Part shown: positions 22,719 through 34,439 of the stretch, piece by piece
Position numbering within the stretch: the first letter of the stretch is position 1
Layout: every line of letters starts with the position of its first letter
Source of the DNA: Paralichthys olivaceus
Taxonomy: Eukaryota > Chordata > Actinopteri > Pleuronectiformes > Paralichthyidae
Assembly (NCBI RefSeq): GCF_024713975.1
Contig: NC_091094.1
Coordinates: 16,277,001-16,341,000 of the forward strand
Direction of reading: 5' to 3'
Length of the DNA stretch: 64,000 bases
Made by a program: the position numbers and the translations under genes
The notes under the pieces: model-generated
The model's database searches: none
The model's input: the letters and a program-made list of their open reading frames with translations, nothing else
What the model was told of the DNA's origin: nothing

Positions 22719-22934
22719 ACTCTCAGGCCTCTTAATGAGTCTGAAGCTAAACCTGTGCCTCCAGTTCCACAGGCTCTCAGAAAAGCAGCTTCTGATGAGG
22801 ATGATGATGATGAAGATACACACAGCGTTGTGCTCTACATGGTTTACTCTGAAAAGTACTTGAAGAAAACGACAGAGGATGGGTCACGCTTCCAGCAGGT
22901 GCAGAAGAGAAGGGAACAATTCACCTTTTTGTAA
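22641..22934 (+). other. Orphan open stretch, exon-like, ending in TAA
   Basis: Ninety-seven codons are open up to the TAA at 22932-22934, with only one ATG late (22839). The translation has a Ser/Asn/Pro-rich start, then KPVPPVPQALRKAASDEDDD and VVLYMVYSEKYLKK. It overlaps the leader of the minus-strand Ig remnant for about 75 nt. It could be a terminal exon of a decayed gene or chance. I do not recognise it. It ends 125 nt before the mettl7a start codon. Confidence 0.25.
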
Positions 22935-23059
22935 TGGGCGCGTTTCGAGTTCCCAGCTTTTATTTTGAAAGTGTGAACCGGACCTGCCGTGTCGGCTGCT
23001 CTGAGTCACAGTGAACTGTCTGCAGCTGTTCTACGTGTCCGAGGTCGCCCTCCGCCAAG

Positions 23060-24616
23060 ATGTCTGCGGTAATGAGATGTTGTTCTCTGGTCGTGTACGC
23101 GCTGTGTCTGCCTCTCCACCTGATGCACGCCCTCGGCCTGTTGGGAATCTACAAACGCGTCTTCCCGTTCTGCGTGCACCGGATCTCTGTGACGTACAAC
23201 AAGAAAATGCACGAAAAGAAGAAGGAGCTGTTCCGCAGCCTGCCGGAGTTCAGCGGCTCCGACCGTCCGCTCACCATCCTGGAGATCGGCTGCGGCACCG
23301 GGACTAACTTTGAGTTTTACCCGCCCGGCAGCAGAGTGATCTGCACCGACCCCAACCCTCACTTCCAGAAGTACCTGAAGGAAAACATGAGCGCCAACGA
23401 GCACCTCACGTACGAGAGGTTCCTGGTGGCGTCGGGGGAGGACATGGGGTCAATCGAGGACGAGTCGGTGGATGTGGTTGTCTGCACCCTGGTGCTGTGC
23501 TCTGTCAACAGCGTACCGCAAACCCTGCGGGAGACCCACCGCATGCTGAGGCCTGTAAGTTGTCTGACTACTGTAATAAATAAACACGAGTTTAAACGAC
23601 ATGTAGCATTAGGTGGTTTAATGCACTGCTGTTCTTATGAGGACGTGCTGGTTGTTATTCACGTTGGGCTTATCAAAATAAACTTTCACTTCCCCTTTGC
23701 TCTGGGTGTGATCTTTCAACCATGATTGGACTAAACTGGTCATGTGATACACTCAGTTAGAATTTAATAAAACCCTTTGCCCTGAACTTAACAACAGTAC
23801 TTTTTATTCTGTTTACAAATGTACATTAGAATTACACTCTACATTACAAAAGAATGCTTTATGGTGTGAACTGGATAATGAGTTGTGCCACAGTAGTATT
23901 TCTTAACAAGCTCATCAGACTGAACCTTGATTCACTGGCAGCAGGTTAAAGGTGTTTTACAATTGTTGCACCCCTGTTGATATAAATTCCCCTTTTACTT
24001 TACTGATCATCAATATCTATATGATGAGAAAACCGAGCTCTAAACAAATATGGAATGAAAGCATGGAGTTGAAGTCCAAGTAAATTGACTCAGGCAAAAA
24101 CTTATATAAGATATCAGTGGCGTGGGAGTGTTGCACCATGGGATTTGTCCATCAAACTCATTTTGAAGCTGCTTGTTTTAAGGTTAAAAAAGTTGCGTAG
24201 TGTTGCTTTAAGTCAACAAACATTAAAATGCTGTTGTGCAGTTGAAAAATGAAACCATTGGTCTTAACTGACTTTAACACGCTGATGCAAAACATGCAAA
24301 TCAGAGACATCCTCACAAATGCTCTTTTCAAAGTTTTTAAAAATTTCTATTATATAGATATAACACTATTTTTCCTTTGCAGGGTGGAGCCTTCTTTTTC
24401 ATGGAGCATGTGGTCGCAGACGCCTCGACCTGGACATACTTCTTCCAGCACGTTTTTCAGCCTGTGTTGTGCTACTTATTTGATGGATGCAACGTCAACC
24501 GGACAACATGGAAACATCTGGAGGCGGCTGAATTCTCTGAGCTCAAACTCAGACACATTGAAGCTCCACTCATCTTTTTAATCAAACCACACATCATAGG
24601 CTACGCTGTTAAATAG
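23060..24616 (+). CDS. mettl7a: Thiol methyltransferase-like protein 7A, tandem copy 1 (242 aa)
   Basis: A class I SAM-dependent methyltransferase of the METTL7/TMT1 family. The mammalian members are ER/lipid-droplet membrane proteins, with thiol S-methyltransferase activity reported for METTL7B/7A. Exons are 23060-23554 and 24383-24616, joined in phase 0 between the conserved LRP and GGAFFF. Residues 1-30 are a hydrophobic N-terminal anchor (VVYALCLPLHLMHALGLLGI). SAM motif I is LEIGCGTGTNFEFYP (about residues 73-87), with CTDPNPHF after it and VDVVVCTLVLCSV as the motif IV region. The C-terminus is conserved (FSELKLRHIEAP, IKPHIIGY). Length is near the 244 aa of human METTL7A. The ATG sits in a good context (gccaagATG). 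A possible poly(A) signal follows at 24862. Confidence 0.93.
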
Positions 24617-24861
24617 ATTCTGTCTGATCAGCTTCATAGTGATCCTGCCTCACAACCACCATATGACTAGGCCAACCCTATAATGCCTGTCCTCAACTAT
24701 AGTGTGTGATATGATCCCAGTGACAGAGAGAATGGCAGTCAATTTGACTGATTTTATTTTTGCACTAAACGTTGCACTAAATTGGTTTATTTGCTTTAAG
24801 TCTTGCGCAAAAAACAAATTTCAACCAAACTTTGTGGAGGGATGGGGTCTGAGTAGAACCC

Positions 24862-24867
24862 AATAAA
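24862..24867 (+). terminator. mettl7a: Candidate poly(A) signal of mettl7a copy 1
   Basis: AATAAA about 246 nt after the stop codon, on the coding strand; first such hexamer downstream. Confidence 0.4.
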
Positions 24868-26285
24868 TCTTGATGCGTTATTTGGATTTAAGGGCAGATC
24901 AATCTTCTCTGCAACATATGCCACTATTCAACTTTTGTGTGTGAGGGGAGATCATGATTCGCATTATACAGATGTGTTTTTGCTGTTGCGTTGCTAAGTT
25001 ACAAGTGTTATCTGTCAAGAGAGCCATTAAGTCAGGGAGTGTGAGCTAATGTTAGAAGTGGAATGTTCTGGTGAGGACATAACTCTTTGACTTGGTCGAG
25101 ATGACCGGGCTTGTATTAGCATTTATGAAGTTTAACCATCATTTTCAGGGGGGAAGTGTTTTGGATGCAGGAAAATGGTCAGATTATGCTAATCGGGGTT
25201 AGATATAAGAGAGGAAACATTCTGTGTTAGAGTGAGAATATTACTTAAACATGTATCCGTGGCAAGTGAAGTGAAGAGAGGTATTTTCCCTCACAAACAT
25301 ATAGTGTGTCATAAAAATCAGACACATCCAGTGGGCTGACATGTATGAGTGTATATAATTTGGTGCGGCTGAAAAAATCTGAATTTAGAAGATTTTGTTA
25401 TTTTTATAAGGGGGGGGGGGGGTCTATTTTAAGCCATATAACACAGTGTTAAGTTTATATCTCTCCAGCAGATAAACATTCAGAGTCACGTGTTTAATTG
25501 GTTTTCCTGTCCACTGATTTTGACTATGTTTCTATGTTTTATGACAAATATATCATTAAGGTTATCAGTCCTTTTTTCCTTAATTTCTACTTAAAGAATG
25601 AGTGTTATGCAAAGACATGACTTTAAGGCACTGAATTACATAGCTCACAATACTAATTTTGATTGCAGTATAAGTATAAGAAAATATATATCTTGAAATA
25701 AATCTTTTTTTAATCTTCTATGCTCATCATTTCTGCTGATAAATCAGTCTTATGCTGCCTCGGTGAATGTCTCTCTGTTAGTGTTTATCTCTGCTACTGC
25801 TGGATTTACTGCCTTAATGATGTGACAGTGGTGCCTCTGATATATACATTTTGCTGTGACTAAAGTGGTTGTCGTGTCTAAATGTTATGTATTAAATATT
25901 TCAACCCAGATGCAGTGTTGTTATTTCAGATTAAACATGTATTGAGAGGATATAGAAAGAACAGTTCTTAATTTAAGCAGAACCTGTCACACACATCATT
26001 CTGCCATGGTTAAGTGGGTCTATACTGTAGTATTTTTACTAAAAGCGCAGTAATTTGTCAGTAAAAGAAAATTTGGCTTGCTGACTTTTTGTCGTTATCA
26101 TACCCTTTATCATAGTGTAATTGAGGCCTAAAATTTTACACTTCAGTCATAAACTTTATTACAAATTAAATAAAGGTTTACACGTTGGTGTGTATCAGCA
26201 AACAAACAATGATGGATATGTAGGTGAAAGGCTCATATAAGCCCAATTTATTGGCTGACCAACCATAATTTATATTCTTATGTGT

Positions 26286-26570
26286 TTGTAACTACCTCAT
26301 ATAACATGTTGATTTTGTATTGTTATTTATAAAGATTCCAAATTCCAGCTGTAGGTTTCACATTATAAACACTATATATACAGAAAAAGTAAAATTATAT
26401 ATGGTGGCAAAGGAAACCCTGTCTGCTCCACTGTGGCTGTATGAGATCTGCTGTCATCTACATAAAAATTACAAAACTACACTAGAAAGTTTGAGTGAAA
26501 ATATATTTATTTTCCTGCAGAATCAACATTTCACAAACAGTGTTCTTCTTCCCCACCCCTCCCAAGAAAA
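26286..26570 (+). repeat. Duplicated 3' flank, unit 1
   Basis: Blocks 'gtaactacctcatataa', 'attccagctgtaggtttcac', 'atgagatctgctgtcat', 'gagtgaaaatatatttattt' and 'cttccccacccctcccaaga' recur in the same order at 28749-28990. They mark the tail of the tandem duplication that produced the two mettl7a genes. Confidence 0.85.
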
Positions 26571-26827
26571 CAACTAAACAAACGTCACAATTACTGTCAC
26601 ACTTGATGTTCCATATTATTCTGTGTTGTATCTTATCTACACACTGAGTCTGAATGATGAAGTCATCATCATCACACTCCCACCATATTCAGACTAGCGC
26701 CATCGTGTGGTGGAGGTGGTGTAGCACAGCCACGGTGTCTCAGGTAATAACGGTGTAATCTGTTGATCTGCTAAAGTCTCCAGCCTTAAATCCCCTTCAG
26801 TCAGACCTCGTGTTACCTCAGAGGAAC

Positions 26828-28651
26828 ATGACGACTTGTCTCATGAAACTCTGCAGACTGCTCTGCTGTGCATTGACTCTCCCATTAAACCTGATGCAGC
26901 TCACAGGCCTGTGCGGTGTTTACAAACGCCTCTTTCCCTTCCTCGCCTACAACATCACGTTTTCATACAACGCTAAAACGCACAGGATCAAGAGAGAGCT
27001 CTTCAGAAACGTGGGCAGCTTCGCGAACAGCGACGGGACCCTGCGCCTGCTGGAGATCGGCTGCGGCAGCGGAGCGAACTTCAGGTTCTACCCCGGCGGC
27101 TGCACGGTGACCTGCACCGACCCCAACCCGCACTTCAGCGGCTACCTGCGCAGGAGCATGGCCGACAACACGCACCTGACCTACGAGGAGTTCGTTGTGG
27201 TGTCAGGGGAGAACATGGAGGAGGTGCGGGACGAGTCTGTGGATGTTGTGGTGTGCACACTGGTCCTCTGCTCCGTCAGGGACGTGAAGGAGGTGCTTCA
27301 GGAGGTGCGGCGCATCCTCAGACCTGTGAGTCTCGACATGTCGCTGCCACTCCCTTGTGAAATATTAAACTTGGATTGAATGGCTTCATGTGGTTATGGC
27401 TTCGTGTGCATGGCTGGATAAACCTGATAGGCAGCCCTGAGGCATTGAACGTTGGTACTGACTTTTAAAAAAATCTTTCATGAACTCATTTCCAACGGTG
27501 TGAGGTGTCAAGTTGCCTTTAAGTGTTTATTAAATACAGTGCACACCACTGAAGGAGACCCAGATACCGAGTACAGAATAAAACTACGTGCATCAGCTGC
27601 TTGATTTGACAAAAACTAAATATATTCACTGGAAAAAAACAAGATTTTGACACAAGACCCAACAAATCCAGAATACAGGGTAAGGTAATACTGCAGGCCT
27701 TTGGCTGATATTGCACTTTAGCAGTTCAGAGTCCTTTCAATTTGCAGCAAACCAATTTCCAAATATCCACTGACGTGCAGTGAACCTGGGGTTTCGGGGC
27801 CTCTGAGGATCTGCAGCGTTGGCATGGTTGATTAATTGATTGCACAAGTTGCAAACACTATTTTGATGGTCCATTCTTATTAAGTAATTACATCTATATA
27901 TATTGCTTTCTATCTTTGATGTCACCCATTGACCAATTTACATTTAGAGCATATAAGTATGAACTTGCTCAAGCTGCAAGGTAGAAGGATAGAGTGCTTT
28001 TGTTTTCTTTCTCTTTTCTTTTTCAGTTACACATATGTTGCAATAGTTTGTAATGCATCTGTAGCAATGTGAAGGATGTTTACAGATGCAAGTATACAGT
28101 AGACGCCCTAGAATAGGTTTGATTCTATGATGCAAATTGACCTGGTTTTCTCTGCACGGTCTAACGACTACTTCAGTTAATTTTTCACTCACTTTTGATC
28201 AGTGTCTGAGATGTGAATGATTTGAAAGAAATTTCATATCTGATGACATCAACTGGCAATTTCACAATTGTGTTTTATCAGGATCACCCCACATGAAATA
28301 CAGTAGCTCGACAGCTCTAACCAGTAACAGTCAGGAAGCTGAGCAAATGAACGGTTATAGAGCCAGATATGACTGATCATGCATTGGTGGGTTTTTGTTT
28401 GCTCTCTCCTACAGGGCGGAGCCTTCTTCTTTTTGGAACATGTTGTCTCCGATCCGTCTTCATGGACATACTTCTTTCAGCATGTGCTTGAACCTGTGTG
28501 GTACTACCTCGGGGATGGATGCATGATCACCAGAGCCACATGGAAAGATCTAGAAGCTGCTGGTTTCTCTGAACTTCACTTAAAACAAATTGAGGCTCCA
28601 GGGGTGACGTCATTGATAAGACCACATATCATGGGATTTTCCATTAAGTGA
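26828..28651 (+). CDS. mettl7a: Thiol methyltransferase-like protein 7A, tandem copy 2 (244 aa)
   Basis: Second METTL7A-type gene, same strand and same single intron position as copy 1: exons 26828-27325 and 28415-28651. The ATG at 26828 (gaggaacATGA) is chosen over an in-frame GTG upstream. Features are the N-terminal hydrophobic anchor (LLCCALTLPLNLMQLTGLCG), SAM motif I LEIGCGSGANFRFYP, CTDPNPHF, VDVVVCTLVLCSV and the conserved end IRPHIMGFSIK. The length of 244 aa equals human METTL7A. The two copies share all motifs but have clearly diverged in between (e.g. SIEDESVDV vs EVRDESVDV), so the duplication is not very recent. No inactivating change is seen in either. Confidence 0.93.
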
Positions 28652-29581
28652 CTGCAGGGGAGAATGGACGCATCATTTTGCTATTGTTTAGGGGGTCTAT
28701 ACTGTAGCATTTTCACTCAAAGCTCATTAATTAGTCAGTTCTTACTGTTTGTAACTACCTCATATAAGATGCTCAAACCTACAAATTCCAGCTGTAGGTT
28801 TCACATTATATCTACACAGAAAAGGTTAAATTATATATGATGTGCACCCCTGTGGCTATATGAGATCTGCTGTCATTTAAATTTAACAAAACTACATTCT
28901 CTAAATTTTGAGTGAAAATATATTTATTTTCTTACAGAATCAGCAACATTTCATAAACGCTTTGTTCTTCTTCCCCACCCCTCCCAAGATGCACATAATA
29001 AATATTACCTGGACACTGTGCTTTTTCCCTGATTGTCTAAGTAACTGCCAAGAAACAACCAAACAAACAACACTCGACGTATTAATTACTGTTACCCTTG
29101 ATATTCCATTGCACAAAAATAAGGAATGACAATTGTAATGGAGAGATACAGGGAATTGCTGGTTCATAAAATTAAACAGGAATTTTGTCTGTGAGTAATT
29201 ATACAGGCAAAACTCTGCAGATGCTGTAAGAAGAAGAAAAAATATCCAACAGTAACATTTAAAAAACAAGAGAAAAGGAAGGGATACATTTAGAAACTGA
29301 GACTTAAAAGTTAAAGCTCATGATTTCATACCTCCCAGTATTAAAAATGTACACAACTATAAATGTTATAGAATTAGCAAATTTAGTAAAAAACAGCAGG
29401 TGGAAAAAATGGCCAATTTCTTTTTCATTTGTTGAGTAAATCTCACTGTGATCACAGGTCACTTATGTATCAAACAGAGTAAAAAAAACTGGAGGATCTC
29501 AGCCTGAAATGTGTTCCCAGAAACCCCAACATGTCCGAATGGCTGAGCTGTGTGTGCCACACCTCAATCCTTGACCACAGG
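28652..29581. other. Convergent 3' ends of mettl7a copy 2 and atf1
   Basis: The two genes end tail to tail. The region holds the duplicated flank, a possible AATAAA for mettl7a at 28997-29002, and the atf1 3'UTR on the other strand. No further gene is seen. Confidence 0.6.
28749..28990 (+). repeat. Duplicated 3' flank, unit 2
   Basis: Second copy of the block at 26286-26570, shortly after the stop of mettl7a copy 2. It begins about 98 nt after the stop codon, against about 1.67 kb in copy 1, so copy 1 gained or copy 2 lost roughly 1.5 kb. Confidence 0.85.
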
Positions 29582-32500
29582 TTATCCTGTTTTAACACAA
29601 TAAAGATCCTTTAATGTTTTCAGTTCTTCTATCAGGGTCTTGTTTTGGTTCTCGAGAACAGCTACACGGTTTTCCAGGCATTTAACATATTCCTTTTTCT
29701 TCCTTCGACATTCACGGGCTGCCTCTCTGAAGAGGGAGCAAACGAGCAGTTAGTAAAACTGAGGATTCATGTATTCAGTGCGATAAGTAAGAAATAACAT
29801 TACAATATGCCTAGACAGTCTCCCTGTACATTGTTCAATACTTTGTTGCAATAAGCTAATTAACCCATAGGGACCAGATATGACATATGCGTTTATATAC
29901 TTTTAAGACTGGGTGACGTATGCTTGCTTCTCCCTTTGGAGCAGATGAAACATGTACGTCTCATTCACGAAGTTTTCATTTTCAAGACATGTGACTTCAT
30001 CGTTATTGGCAGAAAAATACTAGCAGGAAAGGCGAAATGCATAATGGGAAATGTAGTTTATTTGTTAGCATTCTTAGCCAGCAACAAAGTCGAAGGCCGA
30101 AGATCTAAGTGAGAGGAGCGATATTGAAACAGATTAATGTTTTGTTGGCGAATACTACGAGACCCAGTGAACGTTCTTGCTCACTCTGCTTTCCAAGACT
30201 CAGTTGGTAAGAGATATGCTTGAGGAGGAAGAAGGAAGGATCATGGCAGGTTTGCCAACTTTGTTGGGTTTTTTTATATTTACAAAGTTTAAGGAAGCGA
30301 AAAATAATTTATAATGGAGACGCCAAATGTTTAAGCTATCAAACATTTTGCAATTCTGTCAGCTCTTCAGAAAACCCTCAGGATTTAGGTGATCACTTTC
30401 AACAGTTTTAGAGTGTATTTCAATTTGGCACTTAAGATCTGTATGGGTTCATGACCTCTTAATTAAGTAGTCTTTTATATTTGGATCTACAACAATTTAA
30501 TAACATCCATATGAATCAGAAAAATCTAAATGATTCAAATGTTTGTTATTAATCAAGTGGAAAGCAGAACATACATTATTAATTATGACAGTACTAAAAG
30601 GAGCATTAATTATAATCAACACTACTCTGCTTTACCGAATATACCAGAAAATGTTTTTCCACGTGTGTATAAACCCTGAAACAGCACACTTACCTGTTTT
30701 TTGCAAGCCTGATTTCTCTCTTAAATGTGGGATCATCAGTCTTGCCCTGAGACATTCCCACAGGAGAGGTCATAACTACAGTCTGAGGCATGGAGCTGGA
30801 TGCGGACGCTGTGCGAATCTGGTATGTTTGTACCTCTCCTCCTGCACCTGGGAGAAACAACATTCAAGTCATTTGTTTATGTTGGAAGTTTTTGGTCTCA
30901 ATACGGAGACAAAATGTTGTTATACTTAAGTAAATGCCCTGTGTATTAGTCCTCATGCTTGCTTATTGAACAGTAGAATTTGCCAGATATATCCACACAT
31001 TTTATTGGCCATCACATGTTGGTTTGTTACAAATTAAACTGAACCAGGGCAAATAAAATAAACTGATTCTTTGACACTCTGGCTGAAAACATAATACATT
31101 TTTTGGCATCTAACGACCTGCCAAATTGTCCTCCGGACTACGTTAGCAGATAAAACCAATTTAGAATTTCAGGTCAATTTTACTAAACCACGTCATGTTC
31201 TGCTCACCTTGTACAACAACCTGGTTGCTGGGCACCAGTATCTGCTGCCCATCAGGTGTCTGGGCATATTGAAGGATGGTGGTGCCTTGCTGGGCTCCGC
31301 CAGAGTTGGCCATGGTGACAGCCTGTAATCCCTGAATGCCTTCGGATCCTGTAGTCGCCAGCTGGATTGTTCCATTTGGAGCTATAGTAACTGGAAAAAC
31401 CACACAGATGGCAACAGAAGAGAGCAAACAAATTGTAAACATTGCTTAAGGCTAGGTTATCATTCTGGGAACTAAAGAGCACTCAGTGTTAATAGATCAC
31501 ACTATCAATCCAGCAAGAAATCTTGTGTCTGGTAGACATCATATTAACTCTATACTGTCTGGTGAGCATACTGTCATAAAAGACACAGTTATTTGTCATA
31601 TCAATCCATCATAACTGTAAGCACATAGAAGGGAAATGTTCGTACTGTACTGGCCGGTGCTGGTCTGGTAGATTGGGGTGGTGGGTAGTGTAACACCTGT
31701 CACTCCTGTGGATGCTGGGCTGTTATCCTTTCCATCAATGTGTGTCACTTCCTCAGAAGAAAGCTCATTTAGGATTTTTCTATAAGGTGATAAGATGAAG
31801 GTTTATTTAATTTAAAAAAAAAAGACATTTACACTGCAATAGTCTTGTGTTTAGAGTGTGTTTTTTTTTTTTACCTGTATGAGGGCCGCCTTGCCAGTAT
31901 TTCTCTGGTGTGTTGGGCTGTTGCTCCACTGTCTGATGAGTCCTGTGAATCGTCACTGTCTGAACCCTGAGACTTGAAAGTTGATGTGAATTAAAAACTA
32001 CATAAGCATAAATATATATAATTATACAAGTGCCAACAAAAAGCAAGTGGTTTTTACCTGTGCAGACTGCACCTGAGGGGATTGAATGACTGACGACTGT
32101 GCAGACTGGATCACTCCTTGCACCTGAAACTGACCCCCTGGCAGTTGTACAACAGCCACAGAAGAACCACCTAGTGACATCTGGAAAAAAAATCCAAAAG
32201 TAATTTCAAATGCACAAAAGAATATTTCCCATTGTAATTACATTAGATACACACTTTAATTGTAATTGAAAACAAAGCTGAAAACTACCCCTGGTGGCAT
32301 GAGGTGGTTTTGGTTGTCTAGAATTTAGATAACTGTAATGCAGAATGAGAATAGAAAAAAAATACATTTGACATGCTCAACAGTATTGTGTCTTTCAAGT
32401 AACAATACACTGGTTATTCTGGGATCTATGTCCTTCATCAGGAATAGTGTCAATGAAAATCCAGAGTAACTGGAAGTTAATTTCCCAAAGACAGGTTAAT

Positions 32501-33237
32501 TGCTGAATTTTTACTTCTATATGTATATAGTGAGAACCACAGACATAATCGAATTTTGAAGTCTGCAAAATTTATCACCCAGTCAGGTACACAATGTTTC
32601 CTACAGATTGAATAAATATTGTAGCAGCTTCAGGTACATGAACAAGTACATCAAGTAAAGACAGCAACAGAAGGAGCGAGACTCCATCAAACACACCAGT
32701 CACACTAAATCTCAGATTCAGCAATCCCTCACTGTACTACAAATTTGACAGAAATGCATTTTAAAACATTTAAAATGTTGTTTGTAAAATTGAATGCGGT
32801 ACAATTTGGAAAGACATACATTTGGTGAGATTATTCTCCTCTAAGTGCTGATAAAGAGTTAAGCAATGTAGAAGCGTCGTAGTAAATGATCAACATGGCC
32901 GTCATGGATCCATCTCACATTTTTAGCCATATGTCATATGTAAGAGTTAAAGCAAACATGCTACATACACCTGCAAATAACCTTTATGAATAACATGCCA
33001 ATCTTGGGATCTAGTGTGCTTTCAGTACGATGTTCACAAACAAAATGGACAAGCTGTATTAGCAGATCAAGTGCAACCGTGGCACCATAATGCAGTGCTC
33101 GAGATACTTTTTTAATGGTGTTTTGAAAGGGATCTATGAGTTACCTGCTGGGCTATCTGTGAGAACTGAGAGGATGTGATGATAGTGGGAATGGTGGCAG
33201 TCTCAGTGCCATTGCTGCCCTGCTGTACTTCTTCCAT
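29582..33237 (-). CDS. atf1: Cyclic AMP-dependent transcription factor ATF-1 (307 aa)
   Basis: A nuclear CREB-family bZIP factor that binds CRE sites as homo- or heterodimer. Seven coding exons keep frame throughout: 33145-33237, 32058-32180, 31875-31966, 31646-31779, 31208-31390, 30694-30847, 29582-29726 (924 nt). In order: start MEEVQQGSNG; a CREB-like Q1 segment (VVQLPGGQFQVQGVIQSAQ); the kinase-inducible domain with RRPSYRKILNELSSEE, whose Ser is the PKA/CaMK site and is split across an exon junction; a Q2 domain (GTTILQYAQTPDGQQILVPS); LPQTVVMTSPV as in ATF1; basic region REAARECRRKKKEY; and zipper CLENRVAVLENQNKTLIEEL. The end KDLYCVKTG is close to the ATF1 end. Q2 and the TDDP...KREIRL segment favour ATF1 over CREB1. 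The usual RLMKNR reads RLAKNR. Confidence 0.96.
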
Positions 33238-34051
33238 AGTAACTGGGAACAAATAAACCAGTATTACCGTTCTCACAATGGATCCGATCTAACACAAGAG
33301 CTGTCTGCCTCCGGGGCCACTGTTATTTGCAGTGACTTACTCCGCTGTGTGCTTCTTCCACATTAAGTGTTATAACAAATAAACATGACAAGTACGGAAT
33401 TAAATAGAGCGACGTCAAATCACAGTTTATTCATTTCAATAATCATCCGCTAAACATTTGACTTGAAGCTAATCACAAATCAACTTCCTTTTTGGTTCAA
33501 TCGTGTGAGCTAATGCAACAAACACGTAGTTCAGGAACACAGCTAGGCCCGACAGTCAATACTTCACATTACTAACTCTTTCCCGCACGATTTAGCGTTA
33601 AATGTCACACATTTACTGCTAAGAGGTCCGCGCCACCCAGGGAAACCGTTTACGCCACAAAGTAAAGTTTCCATTCGGGTCATTGCTGCTAGAATGGCCG
33701 AGGCTCCGTCGCTGGTTCCCGGCAACTCACAATCGGTGAAACGGATGTTAACACATTTTTAAACCGTTAAAAAACAAGCCGCTCCGGAGCGATTGGCGCG
33801 GTAACTTTCCCCGCTGCGATTCACAGAATGCTGGAGCTTTTGTCTCAATGAGTAAATATGTGTAACTCTGTCACTGGCACGCAAGTTACCGCGTCAATAG
33901 ACGTCAGCGATACGGGGAGCCATTAAGCTAACTACACCTTCCCTTTTCGTAAAACGGCGAGGAGTGGACCGCCGCCATTACCGCCGCAGCGTAGCAGAGA
34001 CAGCCAGGGCAGGCGAGCACAAAACTAGCGCTCAGACAGCCCCACATTTAC

Positions 34052-34150
34052 CTTTGCAAAAGCCGCGTTACTGCTCTTGTTCTCGGCGTGGACTTCGTGC
34101 AACTCGTGTGTTTACTTAGAGAGAGGAAAGCCCTGGAAAGTTACTTAGCA
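34052..34150 (-). other. atf1: atf1 noncoding first exon (approximate upper end)
   Basis: On the minus strand a GC-rich stretch ends GCAAAG|GTAAAT, a good donor. The next acceptor is CCCAG at 33243, five nt before the ATG at 33237, so intron 1 separates the UTR from the start codon. The transcription start is not visible; the upper limit is a guess from the promoter elements above it. Confidence 0.55.
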
Positions 34151-34176
34151 GCGACAGCTAACAGCTAAAAATACAA

Positions 34177-34283
34177 AGACGTCAGCTAAAAAAAAATTAG
34201 CTGAGCACTTTTTCCCAAAGGAAATGGGCGGGGTTGTGATCCGAGCCGCATTACGTAAAAGCTTCTCCGGGCTTTCTGATTGG
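34177..34283 (-). promoter_or_regulatory. atf1: atf1 promoter elements: CRE-like, GC box, TTACGTAA, CCAAT
   Basis: Reading upward from the first exon: TGACGTCT (34177-34184, CRE with one mismatch), a GC box GGGCGGGG (34226-34233), the palindrome TTACGTAA (34251-34258, a bZIP/E4BP4-type site) and an inverted CCAAT (34279-34283). A second TGACGTCT lies at 33899-33906 in intron 1. The cluster upstream of a CREB-family gene suggests autoregulation, by analogy with CREB1. Confidence 0.55.
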
Positions 34284-34335
34284 TCGAGAGAGTTAAGAGA
34301 GCAACTGGTGGACAGACTCTGAAAAATTCAAACCT

Positions 34336-34351
34336 CTGTGTGTGTGTGTGG

Positions 34352-34429
<78 letters not shown>
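34336..34429. repeat. (TG)n microsatellite upstream of atf1
   Basis: About 45 TG units with one GTTG interruption, just upstream of the atf1 promoter elements. Confidence 0.97.
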
Positions 34430-34430
<1 letters not shown>

Positions 34431-34439
34431 ATCAATGAA

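Larger units (their letters stand above)
24617..26827. other. Spacer between the two mettl7a copies
   Basis: AT-rich 3'UTR and spacer of copy 1. It includes a run of about a dozen G near 25,410 and, at 26,286-26,570, a block that is repeated downstream of copy 2. No ORF with support. Confidence 0.6.
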
